From Bordetella genomosp. 8 (GTDB taxonomy: Bacteria > Pseudomonadota > Gammaproteobacteria > Burkholderiales > Burkholderiaceae_B), in assembly GCF_002119685.1 (NCBI RefSeq), contig NZ_CP021108.1:4960001-5024000 (forward strand): a stretch of DNA of 64,000 nt, given 5' to 3'. The notes under the pieces were generated by a model. That model had not been told where the DNA came from. It did not search any database and saw only the letters and a list, made by a program, of their open reading frames with translations. The number at the start of each line of letters is the position of its first letter. The first letter of the stretch is position 1. Position numbers and translations under genes: made by a program. Below are positions 8,417 to 20,987 of this stretch, piece by piece.

Positions 8417-10123
8417 TCAGGTCAGGCTGGGGTCGAGAATTTCGCTCATATCGCCCTGGTCCACGCCCGAGTTCTGCTTGAGCGCGTTGCGGCGCGTCGT
8501 GATACCAGGCAGCTCCGGCAAGGACCAGCGGCGCGTGATGAAGCGCAGGATGGACGTCGTATCCAGCATCGTGTGATCGACATAGCCCTGGCGCACAGTG
8601 GGACCCGCGACAATGGTGGGCACGCGCGAACCCGGCCCGAAGCGGTCGCCCTTGGGCGGCGCGATGTGGTCCCAGAGCCCGCCGTTCTCGTCGTACGTCA
8701 CGATGACCAGCATATGGCCCCACTGCGGGCTCTTTTCCAGTTCGGCGATGATATCGGCGATCGCCTGGTCGCCACGCAGCACGTCGGCGTAGCCGTTGTG
8801 CTCGTTCAGGTTGCCGACCGGCTTGTAGAACGACACGGGCGGCAGCTTGCCGGCGCGGATATCGGCGATGAAGTTCTCGCCGTTCACGCCCGCGTCCTTC
8901 AGATGCTCGGAGCGCTGGGCGACGCCATCCGGCGTGGTCGGATCGAAGCGCTTGAAGTAATTGAAGGGCTGGTGATGGAACTGGAAGTTCACGAAAGGCT
9001 GGCCGTTGGACTGCAGCGCGGTGCCCGTGTAGTCCGAGCCCACCCAACCCGCGGGATTGGTGGAACGCGCGGACTGGAAGGCCCAGCCGCCGCTGTACCA
9101 GGCCCACTCCACGCCCTTCTGGCTGAGTAGGTCACCGATGTTCTGCTGTGTCTGCGGCGGCACCGTCGTCGCGTTGGCGGGGTCGGCCAGCACGCCGGCG
9201 GTGACGCCTTGCGCGTTGGCCGCGGGCTTGTTGCCGCTGGGCTGGTACGGCGGCTGCATCGTGTTGATGCCGAAGCCGTCCGGCGTCAGCGTGGCGCTGC
9301 TGGTCACGAAAATCGACGTGGCCGGGCCGCTCAATGCCGAATCCGCGCCCTGGGCGGCGGGGTTCACCGCCAGGTGCGACCCCTGCGGGCCGTCCGACAG
9401 CGTGGCGACCTTGCTCTTGTTGTTGTCGTTGATCGGCACGACGGGCGGCGTGGCGGCGATCAAGTATTGGTGGTTCAGGAACGAACCGCCGAAGGCGCCC
9501 ATGAAGAAATGGTCGGCCATCGCATACTTCCGCGCCACCTTCCACAAGGGCAGCGTGTTGGCGTTGCCGGTGAAGTGGCCCATGACCAGCCCGCCGGCGC
9601 TATCGGCCCAGGCGACGAACTGATCGTTCTTGCCGCCATCGATCTGCATCTGGTTTTGATAGAAGTTGTGCCACAGGTCCGCGTTGACCGCCCGCAGGTC
9701 GACGCCGGGATAGGTGTCGTTGATCGAGAAGGGCTTGTTCGGCATCCCTTGCGTCTGCGAGGTAGTGACGACCGGCACGGTGGAATCGAACTGTGCCTTG
9801 GCATTGGTCAGTCCGGCCCATACCGGCGGCAGCGCGCCCAGCACGGTCTTGCCGTCGCGATCGACCTGGGGCGCATAGGTGGCCGTGGCCAGCGGGCTGT
9901 CCACGCCCGGGAAGTCGCTGTACAGGTTGTCGAAGCTGCGGTTCTCCGCGTAGATCACCACGACGTTCTGGATGTTGTCCACGGCGCGATCCTGCGCGCG
10001 CGCGGCCACATCCGACGCGGAGTCTCCACCATCGCCGCCACAGGCGGCCAGCGAACCCAGGACTGCTATTGCGGCCAGCGGCCGTAGCGATGAAACGCAC
10101 ATGGTGCGGAAAGTCGGCTTCAT
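8417..10123 (-). CDS. Lipoprotein acid phosphatase / phospholipase C family phosphoesterase (AcpA-like)
   Basis: 568-residue exported enzyme of the alkaline-phosphatase superfamily branch that holds bacterial phospholipase C and AcpA acid phosphatases. It has an N-terminal signal with lipobox LAAC (Cys28), followed by a Gly/Asp/Ser linker, so it is probably a lipoprotein. The nucleophile region motif ENRSFDNLY occurs at residues 60-68, and a late VIVTYDENGGLWDHIAPP motif supplies metal and substrate ligands. Substrate (phosphomonoester or phospholipid) cannot be told from sequence. It is divergent from a cytochrome c peroxidase gene, with 214 bp between them. Its 3' end abuts the rnpB promoter and no terminator is obvious. 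Confidence 0.88.
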   Translation of the reverse strand: MKPTFRTMCVSSLRPLAAIAVLGSLAACGGDGGDSASDVAARAQDRAVDNIQNVVVIYAENRSFDNLYSDFPGVDSPLATATYAPQVDRDGKTVLGALPPVWAGLTNAKAQFDSTVPVVTTSQTQGMPNKPFSINDTYPGVDLRAVNADLWHNFYQNQMQIDGGKNDQFVAWADSAGGLVMGHFTGNANTLPLWKVARKYAMADHFFMGAFGGSFLNHQYLIAATPPVVPINDNNKSKVATLSDGPQGSHLAVNPAAQGADSALSGPATSIFVTSSATLTPDGFGINTMQPPYQPSGNKPAANAQGVTAGVLADPANATTVPPQTQQNIGDLLSQKGVEWAWYSGGWAFQSARSTNPAGWVGSDYTGTALQSNGQPFVNFQFHHQPFNYFKRFDPTTPDGVAQRSEHLKDAGVNGENFIADIRAGKLPPVSFYKPVGNLNEHNGYADVLRGDQAIADIIAELEKSPQWGHMLVIVTYDENGGLWDHIAPPKGDRFGPGSRVPTIVAGPTVRQGYVDHTMLDTTSILRFITRRWSLPELPGITTRRNALKQNSGVDQGDMSEILDPSLT

Positions 10124-10337
10124 ACCAGCAAGTTCCTCTCGATGAATGGCATGCGAAAAACGCCGCCATGGTCGGACACCAAGATGTGAACTTCATGAAG
10201 CTTTACTGAACGTGAACTGAAGCCCTGGCACGTCGTTCAGGGCGTGGTAAGCGCAGCCTCCATGAACGGAAATATTGCGCTGCTAGCCTCACGCGCAGTC
10301 CGTCCCGCAGTCCGCCCGCTCCTCGCCTTGTCCGCCC

Positions 10338-11660
10338 ATGCCCTTCGTACGTATCGCCGCCAAGTACCGCGCACGCTTCCGCTTCCTTTTCGTGCCGGCG
10401 CTGCTGGCGACCGGCGCCATATGGGGTTATGCCGCGGCGCAGTCCGGGACCAGCCAGACCCGCTATCCCCCTCCCCCGGCCACCTTCGATCGTGCCTATG
10501 CGAAACAGCGGGCCGCCGACCTGTCCGCACTCGGGCAGACCCTGTTCATGGATCCGCGCCTGTCCGCGTCCGGCCGCCAGTCCTGCGCCAGTTGCCATAG
10601 CCCGCAGAATCACTTCGGTCCGCCCGACGGCATGTCGGTGCAGCCAGGCGGATCGGCCATGACCCAGACCGGCGTGCGCGCCGTACCGTCCTTGATGTAC
10701 CTGCAGCAGGTACCGCCCTTCAACGAGCACTTCGTCGACAGCGAGGAAGAAGGCGACAACAGCACGGATGCCGGCCCCACTGGCGGCCTGACCTGGGATG
10801 GCCGCGTGAACCGGGCCGACGCGCAGGCGCGCATACCCTTGCTGGATCCGCGCGAAATGGGCAACAAGGACCCCGCCGCCGTCGTCGCCCGCGTGCAATC
10901 GGCGCCCTATGCGGACACGGTGCGCCGCCTGTATGGCAGCCAGATCTTCGACGATACCGACAAGGCGTTCGCGGCGATCGCCCAGGCGCTCGCCTACTAC
11001 CAGGACACCCCGTCGCTGTTCTTTCCCTATAGCAGCAAGTACGACGCGGTGGCCATGGGGCGCGCGAGCTTCACCGAACAGGAGGCGCGCGGCCTGCGGC
11101 TGTTTGCCGCCGAGGACAAGGGCAACTGCGCGAGCTGCCACCGCTTCAGCGTGCCGGGCACCCTGCCGATATTCAACGACTACGGCCACATCGCCTTGGG
11201 CGTACCGCGCAATCCCGCCATTGCCGATAACGGCGACCCCGCCTATTTCGACCTGGGCCTGTGCGGCCCCTATCGCAAGGACCTGGCCGACCACGCCGAC
11301 TATTGCGGCCTGTTCCGCTCGCCCACGCTGCGCAACGTCGCCACACGCAAGGTGTTCTTCCACAACGGCGTGTTCCATACCCTGCGGGACGTCGTCGAGT
11401 TCTACGCCACCCGGGACGTCCAACCCGAACGCTGGTACCCGCGCCGCGCCGATGGCACGGTGGACAAGTTCAACGATCTGCCGGCGCGGTATCACGAGAA
11501 CATCAATATGGATCCGCCATTCGGCGGCAAGCCGGGCGACAAGCCTGCCTTGACGCCGCAGGAGATCGACGACGTGGTCGCCTTCCTGGGGACGCTGACG
11601 GACGGTTACTTCGATCCGCGCCCCACGTCCGCGGCCGGCACAGGCGCGCCCGCACACTGA
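10338..11660 (+). CDS. Di-haem cytochrome c peroxidase family protein
   Basis: 440-residue exported di-haem protein of the CcpA/MauG family. An N-terminal hydrophobic segment (about residues 16-34, ending in AAAQ) is a signal peptide or anchor. Two CxxCH haem sites are present, C83-A-S-C86-H87 and C264-A-S-C267-H268, and a late FFHNGVFHTLRDVVEFY motif matches this family. Bacterial members reduce hydrogen peroxide in the periplasm or oxidise other substrates. The protein is longer than classical CcpA (about 330 residues), so it is the longer MauG-like type and peroxidase activity is not assured. A co-occurrence with an AcpA-like phosphatase next door is suggestive, but no mechanism can be read from sequence. 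Confidence 0.9.
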   Translation: MPFVRIAAKYRARFRFLFVPALLATGAIWGYAAAQSGTSQTRYPPPPATFDRAYAKQRAADLSALGQTLFMDPRLSASGRQSCASCHSPQNHFGPPDGMSVQPGGSAMTQTGVRAVPSLMYLQQVPPFNEHFVDSEEEGDNSTDAGPTGGLTWDGRVNRADAQARIPLLDPREMGNKDPAAVVARVQSAPYADTVRRLYGSQIFDDTDKAFAAIAQALAYYQDTPSLFFPYSSKYDAVAMGRASFTEQEARGLRLFAAEDKGNCASCHRFSVPGTLPIFNDYGHIALGVPRNPAIADNGDPAYFDLGLCGPYRKDLADHADYCGLFRSPTLRNVATRKVFFHNGVFHTLRDVVEFYATRDVQPERWYPRRADGTVDKFNDLPARYHENINMDPPFGGKPGDKPALTPQEIDDVVAFLGTLTDGYFDPRPTSAAGTGAPAH

Positions 11661-11726
11661 GCACGCCGGCAGCGGCCGGGGCTTCCTGCGACAATAGCGG
11701 TCTCAAGCAGATTTCCGTACCGCTCC

Positions 11727-13565
11727 ATGGCCCCTGCCACCCTGATTACCTTCACCGGCGTCCAGCTCGCCTTCGGCCACCACCCGCTGCTGGACGGTGC
11801 CGACTTCTCTATCCTGGCCGGGGAGCGCATCGGCCTGATCGGCCGCAATGGCGCCGGCAAGTCATCCATGCTCAGGCTGCTGGACGGGCGCACCGATCCG
11901 GACGATGGCGACATCACGCGCGCGGCCGGATTGAAGGTCGCCACGGTCGAGCAGGAGCCTGTGCTGGAAGAGGACGTCACCATATTCGAAACGGTGTGCG
12001 GTCCTCTCGACGATAACGAGGATTGGCAACGGCCCGCCCGCGTTCGTGCCTTGCTGGAGCGGCTGCGCCTGCCTGGCGACAGCCGCATCGCCGGCCTGTC
12101 CGGCGGCACACGCAAGCGCGTCGCGCTGGCTCGCGCGCTGGCGGACGAGCCCGATCTGCTGCTGCTCGACGAACCGACCAACCACCTGGACTTCGACGGC
12201 ATCGCCTGGCTCGAACAGGTACTGGCGGACTGGAAAGGCAGCGCGGTCATCATCACGCACGACCGCCGCTTCCTGGACAACGTCGCGACCCGCATCGTCG
12301 AACTCGACCGCGGCCGGCTGCTCAGCTTTCCCGGAAATTTCTCGCAATGGCAGGACCGCAAGGCGCAATGGCTGGAGTCGGAACGCCTGGAACAGGCGCG
12401 CTTCGACAAACTGCTGGCGCAGGAAGAAGTCTGGATACGCAAGGGCGTGGAGGCGCGCCGCACCCGCAACGAAGGGCGCGTGCGCCGGCTCGAACGCCTG
12501 CGCGTGGAACGCGCCGAACGCCGCGAAAGACAGGGCAACGTCAGCCTGGCGATTGCCGAGGGTCAGCGCTCGGGCAAGCTGGTCGCGGAATTGCAGCACG
12601 TCCGCAAGGCCTATGGCGATCGCGTCGTGGTCGACGATTACTCCACCACCATCCTGCGCGGCGACCGCATCGGCATCATCGGCGCCAATGGCGCGGGCAA
12701 GACCACCCTGCTGCGCATCATCCTGGGCCAGCTGGCGCCGGACTCGGGCACGGTGCGCATGGGGTCCAACGTGGCCGTCGCCTATTTCGACCAGATGCGC
12801 GCGCAGCTGAATGAAACCGACACCCTGGCCGATGTGATCAGTCCGGGCAGCGAATGGGTGGAGATAGGCGGCACCCGCAAGCACGTGATGAGCTACCTGG
12901 GCGACTTCCTGTTTTCGCCCGCGCGCGCCGGTTCGCCCGTCAGCAGCCTGTCCGGCGGCGAACGCGCGCGCCTGCTGCTGGCCCGGCTGTTCGCCCGGCC
13001 GGCCAATGTGCTGGTGCTGGACGAACCCACCAATGACCTGGATATCGAAACGCTGGAGCTGCTGGAATCGCTGCTGCAGGAATATACGGGCACCGTGCTG
13101 CTGGTCAGCCACGACCGGGAGTTTCTCAACAACGTCGTGACGCAGACCATCGCCAACGACGGCGCCGGCCTGTGGAAAGACTACGTGGGCGGTTATGACG
13201 ACTGGCTCGCCCAGCGCCCCGCGCCCGTCGCCGATGCGACGGGAGGCACGGCATCCGTGGCGGACCAGGCGGACAAGCGGGAAGCGGACGACAGGGCCGG
13301 CGGCCAGGGCAAACCCAAGGCCGCGCGGGTGAGCCGCCTGAGCACCTGGGAAATCAAGGAACTGGACATCCTGCCCGACGCCATCGCGACGATCGAAGCC
13401 GAGCAGGCGGCGCTGTCCGCCCGGCTGGCCGACGGCTCGCTGTATCGCGACGCGCCCGACGAGGTCGAACGCATCAACCAGAAACTGGCGGAGCTGGACC
13501 GCGCCCTGGAAGAGAAATTCAACCGCTGGGAGCAGTTGGAAGCGCGCCGCGCAACCACGTCGTGA
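11727..13565 (+). CDS. uup: ABC-F family ATPase, Uup type
   Basis: 612-residue soluble protein with two ABC domains and no membrane segments. Domain 1 has Walker A GRNGAGKSS near residue 38, signature LSGGTRKR and Walker B LLLLDEPTNHLDF; domain 2 has GANGAGKTT, LSGGERAR and VLVLDEPTNDLDI. A charged coiled-coil tail (about residues 540-612) follows a short acidic/Gly linker and resembles the Uup C-terminal DNA-binding domain. ABC-F proteins act on ribosomes or, for Uup, are linked to DNA branch processing and transposon excision. The start ATG follows the peroxidase stop by 66 bp. Uup rather than EttA is preferred because of the C-terminal coiled coil. Confidence 0.93.
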   Translation: MAPATLITFTGVQLAFGHHPLLDGADFSILAGERIGLIGRNGAGKSSMLRLLDGRTDPDDGDITRAAGLKVATVEQEPVLEEDVTIFETVCGPLDDNEDWQRPARVRALLERLRLPGDSRIAGLSGGTRKRVALARALADEPDLLLLDEPTNHLDFDGIAWLEQVLADWKGSAVIITHDRRFLDNVATRIVELDRGRLLSFPGNFSQWQDRKAQWLESERLEQARFDKLLAQEEVWIRKGVEARRTRNEGRVRRLERLRVERAERRERQGNVSLAIAEGQRSGKLVAELQHVRKAYGDRVVVDDYSTTILRGDRIGIIGANGAGKTTLLRIILGQLAPDSGTVRMGSNVAVAYFDQMRAQLNETDTLADVISPGSEWVEIGGTRKHVMSYLGDFLFSPARAGSPVSSLSGGERARLLLARLFARPANVLVLDEPTNDLDIETLELLESLLQEYTGTVLLVSHDREFLNNVVTQTIANDGAGLWKDYVGGYDDWLAQRPAPVADATGGTASVADQADKREADDRAGGQGKPKAARVSRLSTWEIKELDILPDAIATIEAEQAALSARLADGSLYRDAPDEVERINQKLAELDRALEEKFNRWEQLEARRATTS

Positions 13566-13604
13566 CGGCCATGGACGCCCTGACGCGCCGCCAACGCGCC
13601 AGGG

Positions 13605-14669
13605 TCACGCCTGCACGCGCCAGGCGAGCGATTCTCCGGCCGCCAGGGGCACCAGCGTGTCGGCGCCGTAAGGTACTTCGTCAGGGATGACGTATTCCTG
13701 ACGCTTGAGCGTCAACGTCGTCGTATTGCGCGGCAGGCCATAGAAATCCGGACCGTAATGGCTGGCGAATGCCTCCAGCTTGTCCAGGGCATCGGCCTGT
13801 TCGAAGGCCTTGGCGTACAGGGCCATGGCATGCAGCGCCGTGTAGCATCCGGCGCAACCGCAGGCATGTTCCTTCAGGCCGCGGGCATGTGGCGCGCTGT
13901 CCGTGCCCAGGAAGAAACGCTTGCTGCCGCTGGTGGCGGCCGCCACCAGCGCCTGTCGATGCACTTCGCGCTTCAGGATCGGCAGGCAATACATATGCGG
14001 GCGCATGCCGCCCTGGAACAGCGAGTTGCGGTTGTACAGCAGATGCTGCGGCGTGATCGTGGCCGCGACCGGGCCTTCGGCGTCCCGCACGTATTCCGCG
14101 CCGTCCTTGGTGGTGATGTGCTCGAATACCACCTTCAAGGCGGGGTAAGCGGCGCGCAGCGGCAGCATGACGCGCTCGATGAACAGGGCTTCGCGATCGA
14201 ACACATCGACCTGCGGATCCGTGACTTCGCCATGCACCAGCAAGGGCATGCCGCATTTTTCCAGCGCGTCCAGGGCCGGGCGGCACTTGCCCAGCAAATC
14301 CGTCACGCCCGCATCGGAGTTCGTCGTGGCGCCCGCCGGGTAGAGCTTGACCGCATACACGCTGCCGGACTCGCTCGCGCGGCGGATCTCGTCGGCGGAG
14401 GTGTTGTCGGTCAGGTAGAGCGTCATCAAGGGCGTGAACGAACCGGCGGATACGCCGGCGGCAGCCAGCGCGCGTTCGATACGCTCGCGATAGGCCAGTG
14501 CCTGTTCCGTCGTGGTGACCGGCGGTTTCAGGTTCGGCATGATGATGGCGCGCGCGAATTGACGCGCCGTGTCGCCGACCACCGCGGCCAGGGCATCGCC
14601 ATCGCGCAGATGCAGATGCCAGTCATCCGGACGCGTGATGACCATGGTATCGAAGGACTGTGTGGACAT
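13605..14669 (-). CDS. pyrC: Dihydroorotase
   Basis: Zinc amidohydrolase (354 aa) that closes N-carbamoyl-aspartate to dihydroorotate in pyrimidine synthesis, cytoplasmic. The N-terminal metal motif [17 protein letters not shown], the probable carbamylated-lysine segment [13 protein letters not shown], and [13 protein letters not shown] plus [10 protein letters not shown] are all typical of the short PyrC class. The start at 14669 gives MSTQSFDTM followed at once by the family core; the frame stays open upstream to 14822, but those 51 residues are not PyrC-like. It converges on uup with a 39-bp gap. Confidence 0.97.
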   Translation of the reverse strand: MSTQSFDTMVITRPDDWHLHLRDGDALAAVVGDTARQFARAIIMPNLKPPVTTTEQALAYRERIERALAAAGVSAGSFTPLMTLYLTDNTSADEIRRASESGSVYAVKLYPAGATTNSDAGVTDLLGKCRPALDALEKCGMPLLVHGEVTDPQVDVFDREALFIERVMLPLRAAYPALKVVFEHITTKDGAEYVRDAEGPVAATITPQHLLYNRNSLFQGGMRPHMYCLPILKREVHRQALVAAATSGSKRFFLGTDSAPHARGLKEHACGCAGCYTALHAMALYAKAFEQADALDKLEAFASHYGPDFYGLPRNTTTLTLKRQEYVIPDEVPYGADTLVPLAAGESLAWRVQA

Positions 14670-14751
14670 GAAGTTCCCAGTGTGGATGTTGGCGCCCACG
14701 GCCCGCGCCAGGAGGCCGTTGGAGGTAATGTGAAGAATGATGCAGCCGTCT

Positions 14752-15945
14752 CTATTCCGATAAAGGCATGCCGCGTTCGGCCAGCGCGCAGAACATCGCC
14801 GCGCCCAGCGGAATGACGGCATCGTTGAAATCGAAATGGCTGTTGTGCAGCGTGCAGCCGGACTCCGCGCCGCCCTGCCCCAGGCGGAAATACGCGCCTG
14901 GCCGGGCTTGCAGCATAAAGGAGAAATCCTCCGACCCCATGGACGGCACCAGATCGCGGACGACGTTCTCCTTGCCTATCATCTCGGTGGCGATGTCCGC
15001 CACCAGATTGGCATGCCCCGGCGTGTTCAGCGTGGCGGGGTAGATCCGCTCGTACCTGACTTCGGCCGTCGCGCCGAACGCGCCGGCGATCGACGTCGCC
15101 AGTTCGGTCATGCGCTTCTCGACCAGTTCCTGCACGGTCTTGCGAAACGTGCGCACGGTCCCGACCATGCGGGCCTCGCGCGGAATAACGCTCATGGCGC
15201 CGGGGTGGCCCGCCTGCACCGAACCGACGGACAACACCGCCGAATCGAGCGGATTGATATTGCGCGCGACGACGCTTTGCAAGGCAGTGATCAGATGCCC
15301 CGCGACGACGACCGGATCGATGGTCTGGTACGGATGCGCGCCATGGCCGCCACGTCCGTTGATGACGATTTCGAAGCGATCCGCCGCTGCCATCATCGGC
15401 CCGGGATTGATGCCTATCGTGCCTGGCGGCAGCCCGGGCCAGTTGTGCAGCGCGTAGATGGCGTCGCAGGGAAAGGTGTCGAACAGACCATCTTCCATCA
15501 TGGCCTTGGCGCCACCACGGCCTTCTTCCGCCGGTTGGAAGATCAGCACCGCACTGCCGTCGAAGTTGCGCGTCTGCGCCAGGTAGCGTGCGGCGCCGAG
15601 CAGCACCGCGGTATGGCCATCGTGTCCGCAGCCGTGCATCAGGCCGGGCTTGGTCGACTTGTGGCCGAAGGCGTTGTCTTCCGTCATGGGCAACGCGTCC
15701 ATATCGGCGCGCAATCCGATCATGCGCCCACTATCCGTACCACGTCCGCGGATCACACCGACGACGCCTGTTTTGCCGATTCCGCGATGCACCTCGATGC
15801 CCAAGGCCTCAAGCGCGCCCGCGACAATGCCCGATGTTCGCACCTCTTCGAATCCCAACTCGGGGTGGGCATGCAGGTCGCGTCGCAGCGCCGTTAGTTC
15901 GTCATGGAATAAGCGTATCGATTCAAGCGGAGAACGCGGATACAT
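14752..15945 (-). CDS. M20 family metallo-amidohydrolase (hippurate hydrolase / N-acyl amino acid amidohydrolase type)
   Basis: 397-residue cytosolic M20D peptidase-family hydrolase. Metal-binding and catalytic segments are visible: [20 protein letters not shown] and [10 protein letters not shown] (two Glu), with the dimerisation lid GRGGHGAHP and a late GSEDFSFML containing a further ligand. Relatives cleave N-acyl bonds such as hippurate or N-acetyl-amino acids; the exact substrate cannot be called. It is transcribed in the same direction as pyrC, 82 bp upstream of its start. In the other direction it is divergent from the SWIB gene. Confidence 0.93.
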   Translation of the reverse strand: MYPRSPLESIRLFHDELTALRRDLHAHPELGFEEVRTSGIVAGALEALGIEVHRGIGKTGVVGVIRGRGTDSGRMIGLRADMDALPMTEDNAFGHKSTKPGLMHGCGHDGHTAVLLGAARYLAQTRNFDGSAVLIFQPAEEGRGGAKAMMEDGLFDTFPCDAIYALHNWPGLPPGTIGINPGPMMAAADRFEIVINGRGGHGAHPYQTIDPVVVAGHLITALQSVVARNINPLDSAVLSVGSVQAGHPGAMSVIPREARMVGTVRTFRKTVQELVEKRMTELATSIAGAFGATAEVRYERIYPATLNTPGHANLVADIATEMIGKENVVRDLVPSMGSEDFSFMLQARPGAYFRLGQGGAESGCTLHNSHFDFNDAVIPLGAAMFCALAERGMPLSE

Positions 15946-16014
15946 AGTCCGTCACGGATTACAAAGTTGCGGAGTTTAGTGCGTCATTTTAGTTGCTACA
16001 GACGATAAATGCCT

Positions 16015-16043
16015 TTGTCTTTAGGGCGCAGACACGTTATGCT
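16015..16043 (+). promoter_or_regulatory. Predicted sigma-70 promoter of the SWIB-domain gene
   Basis: TTGTCT (16015-16020) and TATGCT (16038-16043) are separated by 17 bp, about 50 bp upstream of the SWIB start codon. A GAAGGAG ribosome binding site follows at about 16075-16081. Confidence 0.5.
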
Positions 16044-16091
16044 CCGGCCGCAGGATCAATTTTCCAACACTCAGAGAAGGAGAGCCGCATT

Positions 16092-16370
16092 ATGGCCACA
16101 CCCTCCAAAACCGCGTCCGCCCGCAAGCCGAATGCTGCTTTCATGAAGCCGCTCACGCCGAGCGCGGATCTGGCTGCGGTCATCGGTCCCGAGGCGGTGC
16201 CCCGCACCGAGGTCACGAAAAAGATCTGGGAATACATCAAGAAGCACAACCTGCAAGATGCCAGCAATAAGCGCAACATCAACGCAGATGACAAGCTGCG
16301 CCCGCTGTTTGGCAAAGACCAGGTTTCGATGTTCGAACTGACCAAGCTGGTCAACGCGCATCTCAAGTAA
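16092..16370 (+). CDS. SWIB/MDM2-domain protein
   Basis: 92-residue basic protein that is almost entirely one SWIB domain (about residues 20-92). Visible family features are the PRTEVTKKIWEYIKKHNLQD stretch, NKRNINADDKLRPLFG, and the C-terminal MFELTKLVNAHL. SWIB domains are best known from eukaryotic chromatin-remodelling subunits and MDM2. Stand-alone copies occur in Chlamydia and in beta-proteobacteria, including Bordetella and Burkholderia, where their role is unclear; DNA or chromosome organisation has been suggested. The ATG at 16092 is chosen because it follows a GAAGGAG ribosome binding site. The gene is monocistronic with its own promoter. Confidence 0.92.
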   Translation: MATPSKTASARKPNAAFMKPLTPSADLAAVIGPEAVPRTEVTKKIWEYIKKHNLQDASNKRNINADDKLRPLFGKDQVSMFELTKLVNAHLK

Positions 16371-16562
16371 AGGTCCTCTCCGGTCCTTTCGCCCGCTCCA
16401 TCGCTGGGCCAAATCGGACCGTGCTGTTCGTCAGCAGGTTCTACCTAGCGGACCCCGGCATACGATAAGCGCCGCGACGCAATTCGTACCAGCAGGCGCC
16501 GTGCCAGGGAACATGCGCAACGACATCATCGCGTAGCGCTGATCACCGCCCGGGAACGGAAT

Positions 16563-16594
16563 AAAAAAACGGCTGGCAATGTGCCAGCCGTTTT
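16563..16594 (-). terminator. Rho-independent terminator between SWIB and DUF4870 genes
   Basis: Perfect 13-bp inverted repeat AAAACGGCTGGCA / TGCCAGCCGTTTT with a 3-base loop. On the minus strand it is followed by seven T, so it chiefly ends the DUF4870 transcript; in the plus direction it has only four T and may serve the SWIB transcript weakly. I see nothing coding in the rest of 16371-16659. Confidence 0.85.
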
Positions 16595-16659
16595 CATTGG
16601 GTTGCAGTGACACGTGACACGCATGCATGCGCCTCCAGGGCGCATGCGGTCACGCACAT

Positions 16660-17025
16660 TCACGCATATGCCGTGGGCGCGCGACCTTCCATCAGTGCAA
16701 GCCAGCCTTTGATCAGGCGGTAAAGCACCCAGATTACGGTCGCGGCGACACCAATCCAACCGATGAAGATCAAGGTGGCGATCGCGCTGATCGCCAGCCA
16801 CAACAGCGCCCACCAGAATGTGCGCAGCAGCCAGTCGAAGTGCGACGCATAGTAGGTGCCGGCGGCATCGGCGCGCTTGATATAAACGAGCACGACAGCC
16901 GCGAGCGTGGCGATGGCGAGAAAGCCGCCGGTCACGAAGCCCAATGCGTACAAGCCATACGCGACATGCGTAATGGTGCGCAGGTCAGGACTGCTGGTGG
17001 TCACAGGGATCTGGGGCTCACTCAC
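16660..17025 (-). CDS. DUF4870-type small membrane protein
   Basis: 121-residue inner-membrane protein with three hydrophobic helices (about residues 22-50, 66-88 and 88-108, the last two nearly continuous). The pattern HxxYxLYxLGFVTGG, then VLVYIKRADAAGTYYASHFDWLLRTFWW, then W-x-LYRLIKGWLAL near the C-terminus is typical of the DUF4870/YIP1-like small membrane family; no biochemical function is established. It is a single gene between the rrn operon and the SWIB gene, with its own terminator. The assignment is by sequence pattern only. Confidence 0.8.
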   Translation of the reverse strand: MSEPQIPVTTSSPDLRTITHVAYGLYALGFVTGGFLAIATLAAVVLVYIKRADAAGTYYASHFDWLLRTFWWALLWLAISAIATLIFIGWIGVAATVIWVLYRLIKGWLALMEGRAPTAYA

Positions 17026-17155
17026 GATAACCGCTCCTTCTGGTCGATCGGATTATGTTACCGCACAACATCCGGCAGTTCGGCCGCCCCGCCTCGCCGG
17101 GCTGTTGAACGTTGTTATTTGCGGACGGCGTTCGAATGCGGTGCTTTGGAAAAGC

Positions 17156-17186
17156 AAAACCCCGCTGCGTTGAGCAGCGGGGTTTT
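17156..17186 (-). terminator. Terminator of the rrn operon
   Basis: Perfect 13-bp inverted repeat AAAACCCCGCTGC / GCAGCGGGGTTTT with a 5-base loop, followed on the minus strand by TTTTGCTTTT. It lies 11 bases past the 3' end of 5S rRNA. Confidence 0.9.
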
Positions 17187-17196
17187 GGGGATAAGA

Positions 17197-17310
17197 GCCT
17201 GACGATGACCTACTTTCACAGACGTCCGTCCACTATCATCGGCGCGAAGGCGTTTCACTGTCCTGTTCGGGATGGGAAGGAGTGGGACCACCTTGCTATG
17301 GTCGTCAGGC
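17197..17310 (-). rRNA. rrf: 5S ribosomal RNA
   Basis: About 114 nt. Read on the minus strand it starts GCCTGACGACC, ends GGTCATCGTCAGGC (these ends pair) and contains the conserved GGTGGTCCCACTCC, CCCATCCCGAACAGG and GAAACGCC segments. It is the last gene of the rrn operon, followed directly by its terminator. The 238-bp spacer to 23S holds only processing hairpins. Confidence 0.96.
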
Positions 17311-17548
17311 GTAAAGGGTTGCGCGGCGCGCGTCCTCTTGGAAGCGCGACACGCCAATCTGGTAGAAGCACGCCGGGTCGGCAGCGCGGGGGCTGTCGGC
17401 CTGGTTGAGGGTATTGGGGGTATTGCTGAATTCGGGTTGAGACTGCATTGCAGCGAGCGTTGACTCGCTCGCGTGGGCACTACGCAAGCATCATGGCTTT
17501 TGGCAAGCCGCTTGCTTTGGATGGTGCTTTCTAACCATCAGGGTTATA

Positions 17549-20434
<2,886 letters not shown>

Positions 20435-20784
20435 TATAACGCTAATGGCTATAGAACACTTCCCAAGCAACCGTCTTGCTCTGACATGATACTTTGCGTT
20501 TGTGCCGTTCAAATTCACTTGAGTTTGAACTACTAATGCAATCACAACCCGTATTCAACGACGCGCTCATTTCCCATCGATATCGCTATCAAAGGGGATG
20601 AACACACCGCCAATACTTCTCGTTGTGCTTCTTCCAGATTGTTAAAGAACGAGTAAAACTGTCGAGTTAAAAACCCAACGATCAAGATTCGATCTGCTCT
20701 TTCCTGAACAGATCAAACACTGATCGTTGAACTCTTTTTTCTCGCGGACCCTTCGACGCTGCACCCGCCTGATTAAAAGGCAAT
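20435..20784 (-). other. Spacer between tRNA-Ala and 23S rRNA, with boxA
   Basis: 350 bp of transcribed spacer with no gene. On the minus strand a boxA-type antitermination element (GTTCTTTAACAATC) lies at about 20651-20638, the usual place upstream of 23S in proteobacterial rrn operons. The 23S processing stem begins at its distal edge. Confidence 0.75.
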
Positions 20785-20860
20785 TGGTGGAGGTGAACGG
20801 GATCGAACCGATGACATCCTGCTTGCAAAGCAGGCGCTCTCCCAGCTGAGCTACACCCCC
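20785..20860 (-). tRNA. tRNA-Ala (TGC)
   Basis: 76 nt with encoded CCA. Cloverleaf visible on the minus strand: GGGGGTG acceptor, GCTC D-arm start, anticodon loop TTTGCAA giving TGC, and TTCGATCC T-loop. It is in the rrn spacer. Confidence 0.98.
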
Positions 20861-20871
20861 AGATAAAACCT

Positions 20872-20948
20872 TGGTGGGTCTGGTTGGATTCGAACCAACG
20901 ACCCCCGCCTTATCAAGACGGTGCTCTAACCGACTGAGCTACAGACCC
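20872..20948 (-). tRNA. tRNA-Ile (GAT)
   Basis: 77 nt with encoded CCA. GGGTCTG acceptor pairs with CAGACCC; the anticodon loop TTGATAA gives GAT; T-loop TTCGAATC. It lies between 16S and tRNA-Ala as usual. Confidence 0.98.
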
Positions 20949-20987
20949 AATTCGCATCGGATCCGCTTTCGATCCAGTCTTACATCA

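Noticed and set aside
16431..16628. A 65-codon minus-strand frame in the SWIB-DUF4870 spacer
   Set aside because: It runs through the terminator hairpin, has no ribosome binding site and no family resemblance.
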